Shown: positions 1 to 6,895 of the stretch, piece after piece
How positions within the stretch are numbered: position 1 is the first letter of the stretch
Layout of the letters: each line of letters begins with the position of its first letter
Assembly: GCA_027486155.1 (NCBI GenBank)
Contig: JAIXPR010000128.1
Coordinates: forward strand, 1-12,431
Source of the DNA: Pseudomonadota bacterium
GTDB taxonomy: Bacteria > Bdellovibrionota_C > UBA2361 > OMII01
DNA: 12,431 nt
Direction: 5' to 3'
Translations under genes and position numbers: made by a program
Notes under the pieces: model-generated
Databases searched by the model: none
What the model saw: only the letters and a program-made list of their open reading frames with translations
Told to the model about the DNA's origin: nothing

Positions 1-1051
1 AAACTCCCCGGTGGTCTGATCCGTATCCCTCGGGCAGCGTTTCCGCGTGAAGAGAGGTGAGACCGGCGCAATGAAAGATAAAGTCGATGCGAAGAATCCA
101 CGACGGAAGGGGAAAGTCCGGCCCCGGCCAGGTCCCGCCCCGTAAGCGGCTTCCAACGGCGAATGAGTCGAAGAGCCCCATCTGCCGCACGATACGATAA
201 ACCCGATTGCGAACTGTGGCGTTGAAGTCGCCAGCAAGAATTACCGCGTCGGTTGACACCGTGCGTGATGCCTCAACAATTTTTCTAACGAAGACCTCGC
301 GCTCGACCACCGCGTTTGAGAGCTGCTGTACGTCATTGTCACCGGGAGTATTTTTCACCAACCAGTGAGGGGGAATCGTGTGAATATTTATCACTCCAAT
401 AGTTTTTTGATTCGGGAGCCGTACGTCGACGATCTGTGGAGTTCCAATCCCATCCGTGAAGCCTGAGGAGTCTCGTTGGACGCACGGAAACTTTGAGAAA
501 ACCCCCATCCCGAAGACTCCGGGCTTAGCCTCAAGTTGCTGGCACACGTACTCGCTTCCCAGATGTTCCCTCAATTGATCCGCGACACTGGGGTTTAACT
601 CCTGAAGTGTGATGATATCGGGCCGAAGACGTTCGACCTCTGTGTAAAATCCAGTGGAAAGATCTACGGGCCCCAGGAGATTCGCGTTGAGAACTGTAAA
701 TATCGTCTGAGGAGATGGGAGGTCCCCCGTTTGACGAGTGAGATGACCTCGAACATCACCTACGATCGTAGGCACGAGAAAAGAAGTAATGAGGGTCGCT
801 CGTACGACGCGCTCGCGAAGGTGGGGCTGTCTTCCGCGGAGTCGGGCGATGATCTCCGCGGCGAGTGACGCGACTACCGTGACCACAAGAATCACTGGAG
901 CGAAGACATTTCCCAGGAAGATCATGATATTGCTCTCGTAATCAGCCAGGAACGCGAGAAGGTACAGAACGGAGCAGGTTACAAAGGTGAGCGACACAGT
1001 GCGTGCGAAGCGACGTTCGAGTGGGGAGGGTGATGAGAGTGATACGGTCAT
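1..1051 (-). CDS. Membrane-anchored endonuclease/exonuclease/phosphatase (EEP) family protein, 3' end outside window
   Basis: I translated this gene by hand from the ATG at 1051; 350 residues are visible and the stop lies beyond base 1. An in-frame TAG lies just upstream, so no longer start is possible. Residues about 17-37, 44-67 and 83-98 are hydrophobic, giving a small membrane anchor. After this comes an EEP catalytic domain with the family signatures in order: LNANLL near 121, the metal-binding glutamate in LQEL (E151), GDFN (D275, N277), RIDFIF (D323) and GSDHRGV (D346, H347). The family is the DNase I/sphingomyelinase fold of Mg-dependent phosphodiesterases. The membrane-anchored layout resembles YafD/VanJ-like proteins, whose substrates are poorly known. 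The catalytic domain probably faces the periplasm, but topology is inference. Since SDH normally lies near the C-terminus, only a few residues are missing. It follows the proteasome-like gene by 41 nt, probably in one operon. No clear Shine-Dalgarno is visible. Confidence 0.87.
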   Translation of the reverse strand, partial: MTVSLSSPSPLERRFARTVSLTFVTCSVLYLLAFLADYESNIMIFLGNVFAPVILVVTVVASLAAEIIARLRGRQPHLRERVVRATLITSFLVPTIVGDVRGHLTRQTGDLPSPQTIFTVLNANLLGPVDLSTGFYTEVERLRPDIITLQELNPSVADQLREHLGSEYVCQQLEAKPGVFGMGVFSKFPCVQRDSSGFTDGIGTPQIVDVRLPNQKTIGVINIHTIPPHWLVKNTPGDNDVQQLSNAVVEREVFVRKIVEASRTVSTDAVILAGDFNATVRNRVYRIVRQMGLFDSFAVGSRLRGGTWPGPDFPLPSWILRIDFIFHCAGLTSLHAETLPEGYGSDHRGV

Positions 1052-1092
1052 ACGATGAAGCTAGCTGGTGCCGTCCGGTCCTCAACGATCCA

Positions 1093-1857
1093 TTATCCCT
1101 TGATAAGGACCGCCTGCGCCAGATCAAGGAGCGTGCCGTGTAGCACGGTGTGTTCATCGTCCTCCCCGATAACGACAACATTCGCGTCAGGGGAGATCGT
1201 GGAACTCAATTTGCAGAGCGCCGCGTGAGCTGCGACCAGAGCATGCGTGGCGGCGAGTGGGCCTTGGCACAACATGCCCGCAAGGAGGGGTTGGGCCAAG
1301 AAGTTCGATGCGAGCTCTGAGAGCGGCACACTTCCAGCAAAATGAATATGGCCGGTGACGTGATGAGGTTCGAACTTTCGCGCCACCTCCCACAATACTA
1401 TGGACGAGCATCGATCGTGCTCGATATCTGTCGGATGGCGGCGATCTCCCGTCAGAATTATGACAACACGAACGTCGAAAGAGTCTGATTTAAAACGCTC
1501 CTGGTACCGCGCGTAGACGGTTTCACCGATACCTTTCATGTGAGCTGTCACGGCATCCCACGTAGTGGCCTGCTCAAGCGTCTTTCCTAATTCCGAGAGC
1601 ATGTCGATGGCGGGTTGCAATGTGCCCGCATGCGCCGCGTAAACGCCGGGCGCTACATGCACGAGCTTGGGAGCGGTGACAGGATACGGAGCCCCTCCGG
1701 CCGCATGAGTTTTGGTCCCCAGCGAATCCGCGAGGAGGACGAGGTACGATGATTCTTGATGAACGAGAAAGGCTGACACGGTGAGAGGGTAGGATGAGCC
1801 GAGTATGAGATCAAGTGTGGTCTTCGGGAGGGGACCCTTGTTTAAAGGGAGTTTCAT
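1093..1857 (-). CDS. Proteasome-like (Ntn-hydrolase fold) protein of unknown function
   Basis: A protein of 254 residues from the ATG at 1857. The open frame reaches 1944, but that start lies inside the ahcY terminator hairpin, so the 1857 start (MKLPLNKG) is preferred; an ATG at 1896 is the alternative. No start has a well-spaced Shine-Dalgarno. I do not recognise a named gene. The first half follows the pattern of proteasome beta-type subunits: LTVSAFLV (T26) in the place of the first strand with its threonine, LLADS (D44) like the conserved ADSR strand, PKLVHV (K64) in the place of the catalytic lysine, and AAHAGT (78-79) like the AGxxAD turn. The residue before T26 is leucine, not the glycine usual at a processed proteasome site, so activity is uncertain. 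Family assignment is inference from motif order. It lies after the ahcY terminator and 41 nt before the EEP gene. Confidence 0.62.
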   Translation of the reverse strand: MKLPLNKGPLPKTTLDLILGSSYPLTVSAFLVHQESSYLVLLADSLGTKTHAAGGAPYPVTAPKLVHVAPGVYAAHAGTLQPAIDMLSELGKTLEQATTWDAVTAHMKGIGETVYARYQERFKSDSFDVRVVIILTGDRRHPTDIEHDRCSSIVLWEVARKFEPHHVTGHIHFAGSVPLSELASNFLAQPLLAGMLCQGPLAATHALVAAHAALCKLSSTISPDANVVVIGEDDEHTVLHGTLLDLAQAVLIKG

Positions 1858-1912
1858 ATCGGGCGATGATTCCGAATGATGCCTCCCAAGAAGCATCCCT
1901 GACTGGTGGGCG

Positions 1913-1956
1913 CAGAAAAAAGAAAGCCCCGCCACGGCTCTCACCGGGCGGGGCTT
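1913..1956 (-). terminator. Rho-independent terminator of ahcY
   Basis: The arms at 1924-1933 and 1947-1956 pair perfectly over 10 bp (AAGCCCCGCC with GGCGGGGCTT on the minus strand). The stem can extend inward through CGG/CCG around one bulged base. On the minus strand it is followed by TTTCTTTTTTC (1913-1923). It starts 28 nt after the ahcY stop, so it closes the minus-strand transcript. Confidence 0.93.
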
Positions 1957-1983
1957 GGGTTGCCCTTAGAAAGAGCGTTCCGC

Positions 1984-3282
1984 TTAGTAGCGGTAGTGCT
2001 CAGGCTTGTAAGGACCTTCCTTCTTCATGCTGAGGTAATCTGCCTGCTGGTCCGAGAGCTCGGTGAGTTCCACGCCAAGCTTCTTGAGGTGCAAGCGAGC
2101 AACCTTCTCGTCAAGAACCTTTGGAAGAACGTACACGCCAACGGGGTATTGTCCCTTCTTCGTGTAGAGCTCGATCTGAGCGAGTGTCTGGTTCGTGAAC
2201 GACGTGGACATCACGAAGCTTGGGTGCCCAGTGGCGCATCCAAGGTTTACGAGGCGCCCGCGAGCGAGTACCACGATAGCCCGTCCATCCTTGAAGACGA
2301 ACTTATCAACCTGAGGCTTGATGTTCATCTCTGTGGTGTTTTTCTCAAGCCACGCGATATCGATCTCGTTGTCGAAGTGACCGATGTTGCACACGATCGC
2401 CTCGTCCTTCATCAGCTTGAAGTGCTTCTCGTTGATGATGTTGACGTTACCGGTCGCGGTTACGAAGATGTCAGCGATAGGAGCTGCTGTCTCCATCGTG
2501 ACAACTTGGTAACCTTCCATCGCCGCCTGAAGAGCGCAGATCGGGTCGATCTCAGTGATGAGAACGCGAGCGCCGAGGGTCTTCATGGAGTGAGCTGAAC
2601 CTTTTCCTACATCTCCGTATCCGGCAACGACAACTACCTTGCCCGCTACCATAACGTCTGTCGCGCGCTTGATTCCGTCGGCGAGGGACTCGCGACATCC
2701 GTAGAGGTTGTCGAACTTCGCCTTGGTTACGGAGTCATTGACGTTGAACGCGGGGGCTTTCAGGGTTCCAGCTTTGACCATCTCGTACAAACGGTGAACT
2801 CCTGTCGTTGTCTCCTCAGAGATGCCGTAGATATCCTTCATCATCTCCGGGTACTTGTTATGAACAAGCATCGTGAGATCTCCACCGTCATCAAGGATCA
2901 TGTTGGGGCTCTTGCCGTCGAAGTGAAGGGTTTGCTCAAGGCACCAATCGTACTCCTCAAGGGTCTCACCCTTCCAAGCGAATACTGGGATCCCTGCTGC
3001 CGCTATAGCCGCAGCAGCTTGATCCTGAGTCGAGAAGATGTTGCAGCTCGACCAACGAACCTCGGCACCTAGCGCGATGAGGGTCTCGATGAGAACGGCG
3101 GTCTGAATAGTCATATGAAGAGAGCCGGCGATGCGAGCTCCCTTGAGTGGCTGCGACTTGCCGTACTCCTCGCGGAGGGCCATGAGTCCTGGCATCTCCT
3201 TCTCAGCGATGACGATCTCTTTACGGCCCCAGTCAGCGAGGGTCATATCCGCAACCTTGTAATCGGTGAAATTTGTCTTCAT
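1984..3282 (-). CDS. ahcY: Adenosylhomocysteinase (S-adenosyl-L-homocysteine hydrolase)
   Basis: Cytosolic NAD-dependent enzyme that splits S-adenosylhomocysteine into adenosine and homocysteine and so relieves product inhibition of methyltransferases. The 432-residue product starts MKTNFTDYKV and ends in the family-typical KPEHYRY. Visible signatures are GSLHMT (H56), ILDDGGDLT (131-132), GISEETTTGVHR (156-157), NDSVTKAKFDNLYGCR (K187, D191) and the Rossmann NAD loop AGYGDVGKGSA (220-230), followed by GHFDNEID near 301. Its length matches the eukaryotic-type enzyme; the insertion of about 40 residues found in many bacterial AhcY proteins is absent. A GTG at 3321 would add 13 residues with no homology support, so the ATG at 3282 is chosen; the Shine-Dalgarno is weak. 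It lies 226 nt after mazG and is closed by a strong terminator. Confidence 0.98.
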   Translation of the reverse strand: MKTNFTDYKVADMTLADWGRKEIVIAEKEMPGLMALREEYGKSQPLKGARIAGSLHMTIQTAVLIETLIALGAEVRWSSCNIFSTQDQAAAAIAAAGIPVFAWKGETLEEYDWCLEQTLHFDGKSPNMILDDGGDLTMLVHNKYPEMMKDIYGISEETTTGVHRLYEMVKAGTLKAPAFNVNDSVTKAKFDNLYGCRESLADGIKRATDVMVAGKVVVVAGYGDVGKGSAHSMKTLGARVLITEIDPICALQAAMEGYQVVTMETAAPIADIFVTATGNVNIINEKHFKLMKDEAIVCNIGHFDNEIDIAWLEKNTTEMNIKPQVDKFVFKDGRAIVVLARGRLVNLGCATGHPSFVMSTSFTNQTLAQIELYTKKGQYPVGVYVLPKVLDEKVARLHLKKLGVELTELSDQQADYLSMKKEGPYKPEHYRY

Positions 3283-3446
3283 GGCTTGTAACATATGCAA
3301 GTCTATATCGATTAAGTGCACCTCGCTGTGAGGCGGCTTTTGACCGTGAAATGGTATACCAGGCTGTGCTCTGCCACAAGTAAACGGCTGGGGAACTTCG
3401 GATGTGTCGTTTAAACACGCAGTTGCCCGAAAAGATGAGCTTTTTT

Positions 3447-3474
3447 GAGGCTTATCGATATCGTAAGGAGCCTC
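3447..3474. repeat. Near-perfect palindrome in the mazG-ahcY spacer
   Basis: GAGG-CTTA-CGAT pairs with ATCG-TAAG-CCTC, giving 12 paired positions interrupted only by a bulged T at 3455 and GAG at 3468-3470. It has no loop beyond the CGATATCG core. A run of six T precedes it on the plus strand (six A follow on the minus strand), so it is not a terminator for mazG. The same spacer has two more 8-bp palindromes, GGTATACC at 3353-3360 and GTTTAAAC at 3409-3416. A regulatory role for ahcY is possible but not shown. Confidence 0.4.
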
Positions 3475-3508
3475 TCAGACGGCGAAACGACCCTCTCGGG
3501 AGGCCTGT

Positions 3509-4372
3509 TCACGACACCTTAGGAGTCCTTCGTTTGGCTTCTTGCCACAGCGCTTCAAGCTCCTCCATCGACCGACCATCGAGAGGCTTGTCAGCGCGTT
3601 GCTCCGCCGCGATCAGTTCGAGGTTCTTGAATCGGGCCATGAACTTTGCGTTGGCTGCGGCCAGGGCATCTTCGGCGTTAAATCCGAGGTGTCGAGCCTC
3701 TTGAGCGAGGGTGAAAAGAAGATCTCCAAACTCCTCGAAAACCAGCTCCTTCCTGAAAGGACTTCCAGCCACGTTCACAGAGGGATCGTTTGGATTTGGA
3801 AGCTCGGCGAGAAACTCGTTCAACTCCTCTCGTACCTTCTCGGCGACCCCATCGGTGTTAGTCCAATCAAAACCTACTCGCACGCATCGAACGCCGATCT
3901 CGTGGCATTTGTGGAGTGAAGGCATGGAACGAGGCAACCCGTGTAAAAGACCTTTTGAGGTGGCCGGCTGAGTCGCTCGTTCCTGCTGTTTAATAGCCTC
4001 CCAATTTTTGAGAACCTCTTCCTCTCCACTAACCTTTACATCACCGAACACATGAGGATGACGGCGAATAAGTTTCGCGGTGATGCCCTCAAGGATAGAC
4101 GCGAAGGCGAAGCTTTCCTTTTCCTCGGCGATGCGGGCGTACAGCGCGATAATTGAGATGAGATCGCCGAGCTCCTCACAAATCGCTTCGTCGCCGGCGT
4201 CAACCGCGTCAGCTACCTCGTACGATTCCTCGATGAGACACGAACGCAGAGACTCGAATGATTGCTTGAGGTCCCATGGGCACCCCCCTTGCGGGTCTCG
4301 GAGTCGCGCGATCACATCAAGAAAGTGTGTTAAGGCCTCTGCCGCTTTGGTGTGAGAATTCGGTGTCGTCAT
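3509..4372 (-). CDS. mazG: Nucleoside triphosphate pyrophosphohydrolase MazG
   Basis: Cytosolic house-cleaning enzyme that hydrolyses (d)NTPs to NMP and pyrophosphate, removing aberrant nucleotides; in E. coli it also affects ppGpp levels. The 287-residue product has two MazG repeats. The N-terminal one has RLRDPQGGCPWD (24-34), EESYEV (48-53) and EELGD (66-70). The C-terminal one has VREELNEF (180-187) and EEFGDLLF (213-220), followed by the family-typical LGFNAEDALAAANAKFMARF. The paired ExxE...ExxD residues that bind Mg are intact in both repeats. The ATG at 4372 gives the usual distance to the GCPWD motif. The gene start overlaps the comF 3' end by 56 nt, so the two are probably co-transcribed and translationally linked. 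No terminator follows it. Confidence 0.96.
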   Translation of the reverse strand: MTTPNSHTKAAEALTHFLDVIARLRDPQGGCPWDLKQSFESLRSCLIEESYEVADAVDAGDEAICEELGDLISIIALYARIAEEKESFAFASILEGITAKLIRRHPHVFGDVKVSGEEEVLKNWEAIKQQERATQPATSKGLLHGLPRSMPSLHKCHEIGVRCVRVGFDWTNTDGVAEKVREELNEFLAELPNPNDPSVNVAGSPFRKELVFEEFGDLLFTLAQEARHLGFNAEDALAAANAKFMARFKNLELIAAEQRADKPLDGRSMEELEALWQEAKRRTPKVS

Positions 4373-5240
4373 GGATCAACGGTAACATCGAAGAAGGCGG
4401 CAGTACACCGGAGATGCATGCGGTGTTGGGCTCAAACAGCGAGAAGACCCGCCGACGAAATCGCCTCCAGACGGATGCTTGGGCTAGCGCTACCACATCC
4501 ACCGATGTGGCGCCTGCCTCATAGAGGGTGTGACAAGCGGCGGCGATAGTCGCTCCGGTTGTAATCACGTCCTCGACGAGCAATACCCGCTTTCCCTTGA
4601 GTTTGAGAGGGCTTTTCACGCTAAAAATGCCCTTCAATCCGCGCAAACGCTCCGCGTGTGAGCGATGAGCTTGAGGGGTCCGTCCACCTCGATGTTGTAA
4701 CTCGTAGCTGAGGATGAGCGGTGGATGGTTCTCGCGCATGGCGCGCGCAAGCTCCGAGCAAGGATGGAAGAGCCGCTTTTTGAGCATAGCCGGAGATGAT
4801 GGAACCGGGACGACCAGGTCCCACGAGCTTGGTCCGAAGAGTATCGGGAGATGTTGAGCCAGCGACTCGCCCGCAAGTCTCGCCAGATAGGGACTCGGTT
4901 GGTACTTCATCGCCCGAATGAAATCGCGGGCGAGCCCCTCGTATTCCCAGAGGTAACGGATCCGCCGCGCGGAGAGCGGGAAGTTCAGGCAGGTGGCGCA
5001 AACCTCCGACCGCTCGAGAGGCGAGAGTGGTCCGAAGCATCGATCGCAGCGGCAGATCGAAAGCGGTATGGGAGACGGACAACAACGAAAACAGAGTGAC
5101 CGACCCCTGAGGGGGCGTGTGCAGACTACGCATTCACGAGGAAAAAGGACCTCCAAAGGGCCCGATACCCAGGTGTGCATGAGGGAATTGCCGACCATGG
5201 TAGGAGTATCGGGAGAACCAACGAAAAGTTTCGTTGTCAC
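4317..5240 (-). CDS. comF: ComF-family protein (zinc finger plus phosphoribosyltransferase domain)
   Basis: The ComF/GntX family is linked to DNA uptake (competence) and use of exogenous DNA, but its biochemical reaction is not established. The N-terminal part has four cysteine pairs suited to zinc: CVVC (37-40), CFRCC (50-54), CRCDRC (63-68) and CATC (81-84). It is followed by the linker YEGLARDFIRAMKY and a type I PRTase domain. QAHRSHAERLRGLKGIF (190-206) is the classic ComF signature, and VLLVEDVITTGAT (219-231) is the PRPP loop. The product is up to 307 residues, longer than usual, because about 50 residues follow the PRTase domain and overlap mazG. The start is uncertain: the longest is GTG at 5240, with ATGs at 5198 and 5180. 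The last gives the most family-like N-terminus, but none has a visible Shine-Dalgarno. Confidence 0.9.
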   Translation of the reverse strand: MTTKLFVGSPDTPTMVGNSLMHTWVSGPLEVLFPRECVVCTRPLRGRSLCFRCCPSPIPLSICRCDRCFGPLSPLERSEVCATCLNFPLSARRIRYLWEYEGLARDFIRAMKYQPSPYLARLAGESLAQHLPILFGPSSWDLVVPVPSSPAMLKKRLFHPCSELARAMRENHPPLILSYELQHRGGRTPQAHRSHAERLRGLKGIFSVKSPLKLKGKRVLLVEDVITTGATIAAACHTLYEAGATSVDVVALAQASVWRRFRRRVFSLFEPNTACISGVLPPSSMLPLIHDDTEFSHQSGRGLNTLS

Positions 5241-5301
5241 TGAACACGTGACGCGTCATGGCCTCGACCCTCGCCTCAGATTCCATGCACGTGGGCTGCC
5301 C

Positions 5302-5319
5302 TACCGCTACACAGCGGTA
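5302..5319. repeat. Perfect short hairpin between gpmI and comF
   Basis: TACCGCT (5302-5308) and AGCGGTA (5313-5319) form a perfect 7-bp stem with a 4-nt loop. It lies 32 nt after the gpmI stop and upstream of every comF start. No T-run follows on either strand, so it is not a standard terminator. It may protect the gpmI 3' end or separate expression of the two genes; that is inference. Confidence 0.45.
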
Positions 5320-5350
5320 CTCACGCAATACCGAGACCTAGAACCGTCTC

Positions 5351-6871
5351 TTAAAAAAGAGGGCGTCCCGTCATCTCCTTCGGCTGAGACAATCCCATCA
5401 TCTTGAGAATCGTTGGAGCCACGTCACAGAGGGCTCCATCCTTTCGGAGGTTCACCGTGTCCTTGTGGTCTACTACAATTACCGGCACGGGATATGTCGT
5501 GTGCGCGGTGTGAGGAGTGCCATCCTCGTAATTCACCATCTGCTCGGCGTTTCCGTGATCGGCGATAATGAGCGCCTGACCCTTGGCTTCTTTGAGTACG
5601 TTGAGGATCTGTCCAAGGCACGCGTCAACGGTCTCTACCGCTTTGACACCTGCTGGCACAACCCCGGTGTGTCCAACCATGTCGCAATTGGCGAAGTTGA
5701 CGACGATGAGGTCGTACGTGTTGGAGCGGATACCTTCAATCACAAGCTCCGCTACGCCGGCAGCGCTCATTTCAGGCTTCAGATCGTAGGTCTTCACGTC
5801 TCGTGGCGATGGAACCATCTTTCGATCCTCGCCCTCGTAGGGCTGTTCGATTCCGCCGTTAAGGAAGTAGGTCACGTGAGGATACTTCTCAGTTTCCGCT
5901 ACTCGAAGCTGTCTCTTCCCCGACACCGCGACCGTCTCGCCGAGGTGGTTCCTTATGTCTAATTGAGCGAAAAGGAAGGGAAGGCGAAGGGTGCGGTCGT
6001 AATCCGTGAAGCAGAGAACCTGAGACCGTGGAAGGATAGGAGCGGTACGAGCGAATCCATCAAACTTCTCGGCACAGAGAGCCGATACGATCTCTCGCAT
6101 ACGGTCCTCGCGGAAGTTAAAGAAGACCAGGCCATCGGTAGGTTCTAGCTTTCGGGTAGAAGTGACCGCCGGTTCAAGGAACTCATCCGTTGTTCCCTTG
6201 GCGTAGCTCTCACTGACATAAGAGATAAGGTCTGATGTTTCAGTGCCCTTGCCGAGCGCGATCGCGTCGTACGCCACCTGAACGCGCTCCCAGCGCTTGT
6301 CACGATCCATCGCGAAGAAGCGACCACATACAGACGCTATCTCACATCCTGGATAATCCTTGAGAAACGTCTGAAGGTCCGCGAGGTCCGTCTTAAAAGC
6401 GTTGGGAGATACGTCTCTTCCATCGCTAATCAGATGAAGGGCAACCCGCGCGGTCGTGTTATCCTGGACGAGGCGCTTGAGGAAGAGCTTCATGTGTTCG
6501 AGGTGAGAGTGAACTCCCCCGGTGCTGTAGAGGCCGACCACATGAATCGTCCGAGATGATGCCGTTGCCTTAATGAAGGTGGTGTACTCAGCGGACTCCT
6601 GTAAGAAGGCTCCTTGGAACGCCCTGCTGATGCGGAGGAGCCACTGTTCAACGACGCGTCCAGCTCCGATGTTGAGGTGGCCGACCTCCGAATTTCCCAT
6701 CTGGCCCTCCGGCAGTCCGACCTGTTCTCCGAACGTCGTGAGTGTCGCGTTAGGGCAGTCCCTCAAGAGGGCATCGATAACCGGTTTCTTAGCTTGGGCT
6801 ACAGCGTTTCCCTCTGTCTTAGGATTAAGGCCAAAGCCATCGAGGATGCAGAGGAGGGTAGGGGATGTCAT
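5351..6871 (-). CDS. gpmI: 2,3-bisphosphoglycerate-independent phosphoglycerate mutase
   Basis: Cytosolic glycolytic enzyme that interconverts 3- and 2-phosphoglycerate through a phosphoserine intermediate at a two-metal (Mn-type) site of the alkaline phosphatase superfamily. The 506 residues match the family length of about 510. Key residues are visible in order: ILDGFG (D11), the phosphorylated serine in GQMGNSEVGH (S61), STGGVHSH (118-123), ISDGRDVSP (148-155), GRFFAMDRDKRW (183-194), NFANCDMVGHTG (D397, H401), IADHGNAEQM (D438, H439) and GTPHTAHTTYPVP (H457). The ATG at 6871 has a good Shine-Dalgarno, AGGAAG, eight bases upstream. It starts 24 nt after the LapA-like/TPR gene, so the two are probably one operon. 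The stop lies next to a T-run at 5351-5358. Confidence 0.98.
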   Translation of the reverse strand: MTSPTLLCILDGFGLNPKTEGNAVAQAKKPVIDALLRDCPNATLTTFGEQVGLPEGQMGNSEVGHLNIGAGRVVEQWLLRISRAFQGAFLQESAEYTTFIKATASSRTIHVVGLYSTGGVHSHLEHMKLFLKRLVQDNTTARVALHLISDGRDVSPNAFKTDLADLQTFLKDYPGCEIASVCGRFFAMDRDKRWERVQVAYDAIALGKGTETSDLISYVSESYAKGTTDEFLEPAVTSTRKLEPTDGLVFFNFREDRMREIVSALCAEKFDGFARTAPILPRSQVLCFTDYDRTLRLPFLFAQLDIRNHLGETVAVSGKRQLRVAETEKYPHVTYFLNGGIEQPYEGEDRKMVPSPRDVKTYDLKPEMSAAGVAELVIEGIRSNTYDLIVVNFANCDMVGHTGVVPAGVKAVETVDACLGQILNVLKEAKGQALIIADHGNAEQMVNYEDGTPHTAHTTYPVPVIVVDHKDTVNLRKDGALCDVAPTILKMMGLSQPKEMTGRPLF

Positions 6872-6895
6872 ACGTCTTTCTTCCTAATCGTCACG

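Noticed and set aside
1858..1944. N-terminal extension of the proteasome-like gene to 1944
   Set aside because: The start would lie inside the ahcY terminator hairpin, and the added residues show no family resemblance.
1906..2598. 230-codon open frame on the plus strand opposite ahcY
   Set aside because: It is antisense to a highly conserved gene, has no recognisable domain, starts inside the terminator, and is explained by the codon bias of ahcY.
3283..3360. Possible SAH riboswitch before ahcY
   Set aside because: CCTC and GAGG pair near 3321-3333, but the conserved SAH-riboswitch core is not present by eye.
5465..5962. 165-codon plus-strand open frame opposite gpmI
   Set aside because: Antisense shadow of a fully conserved enzyme.
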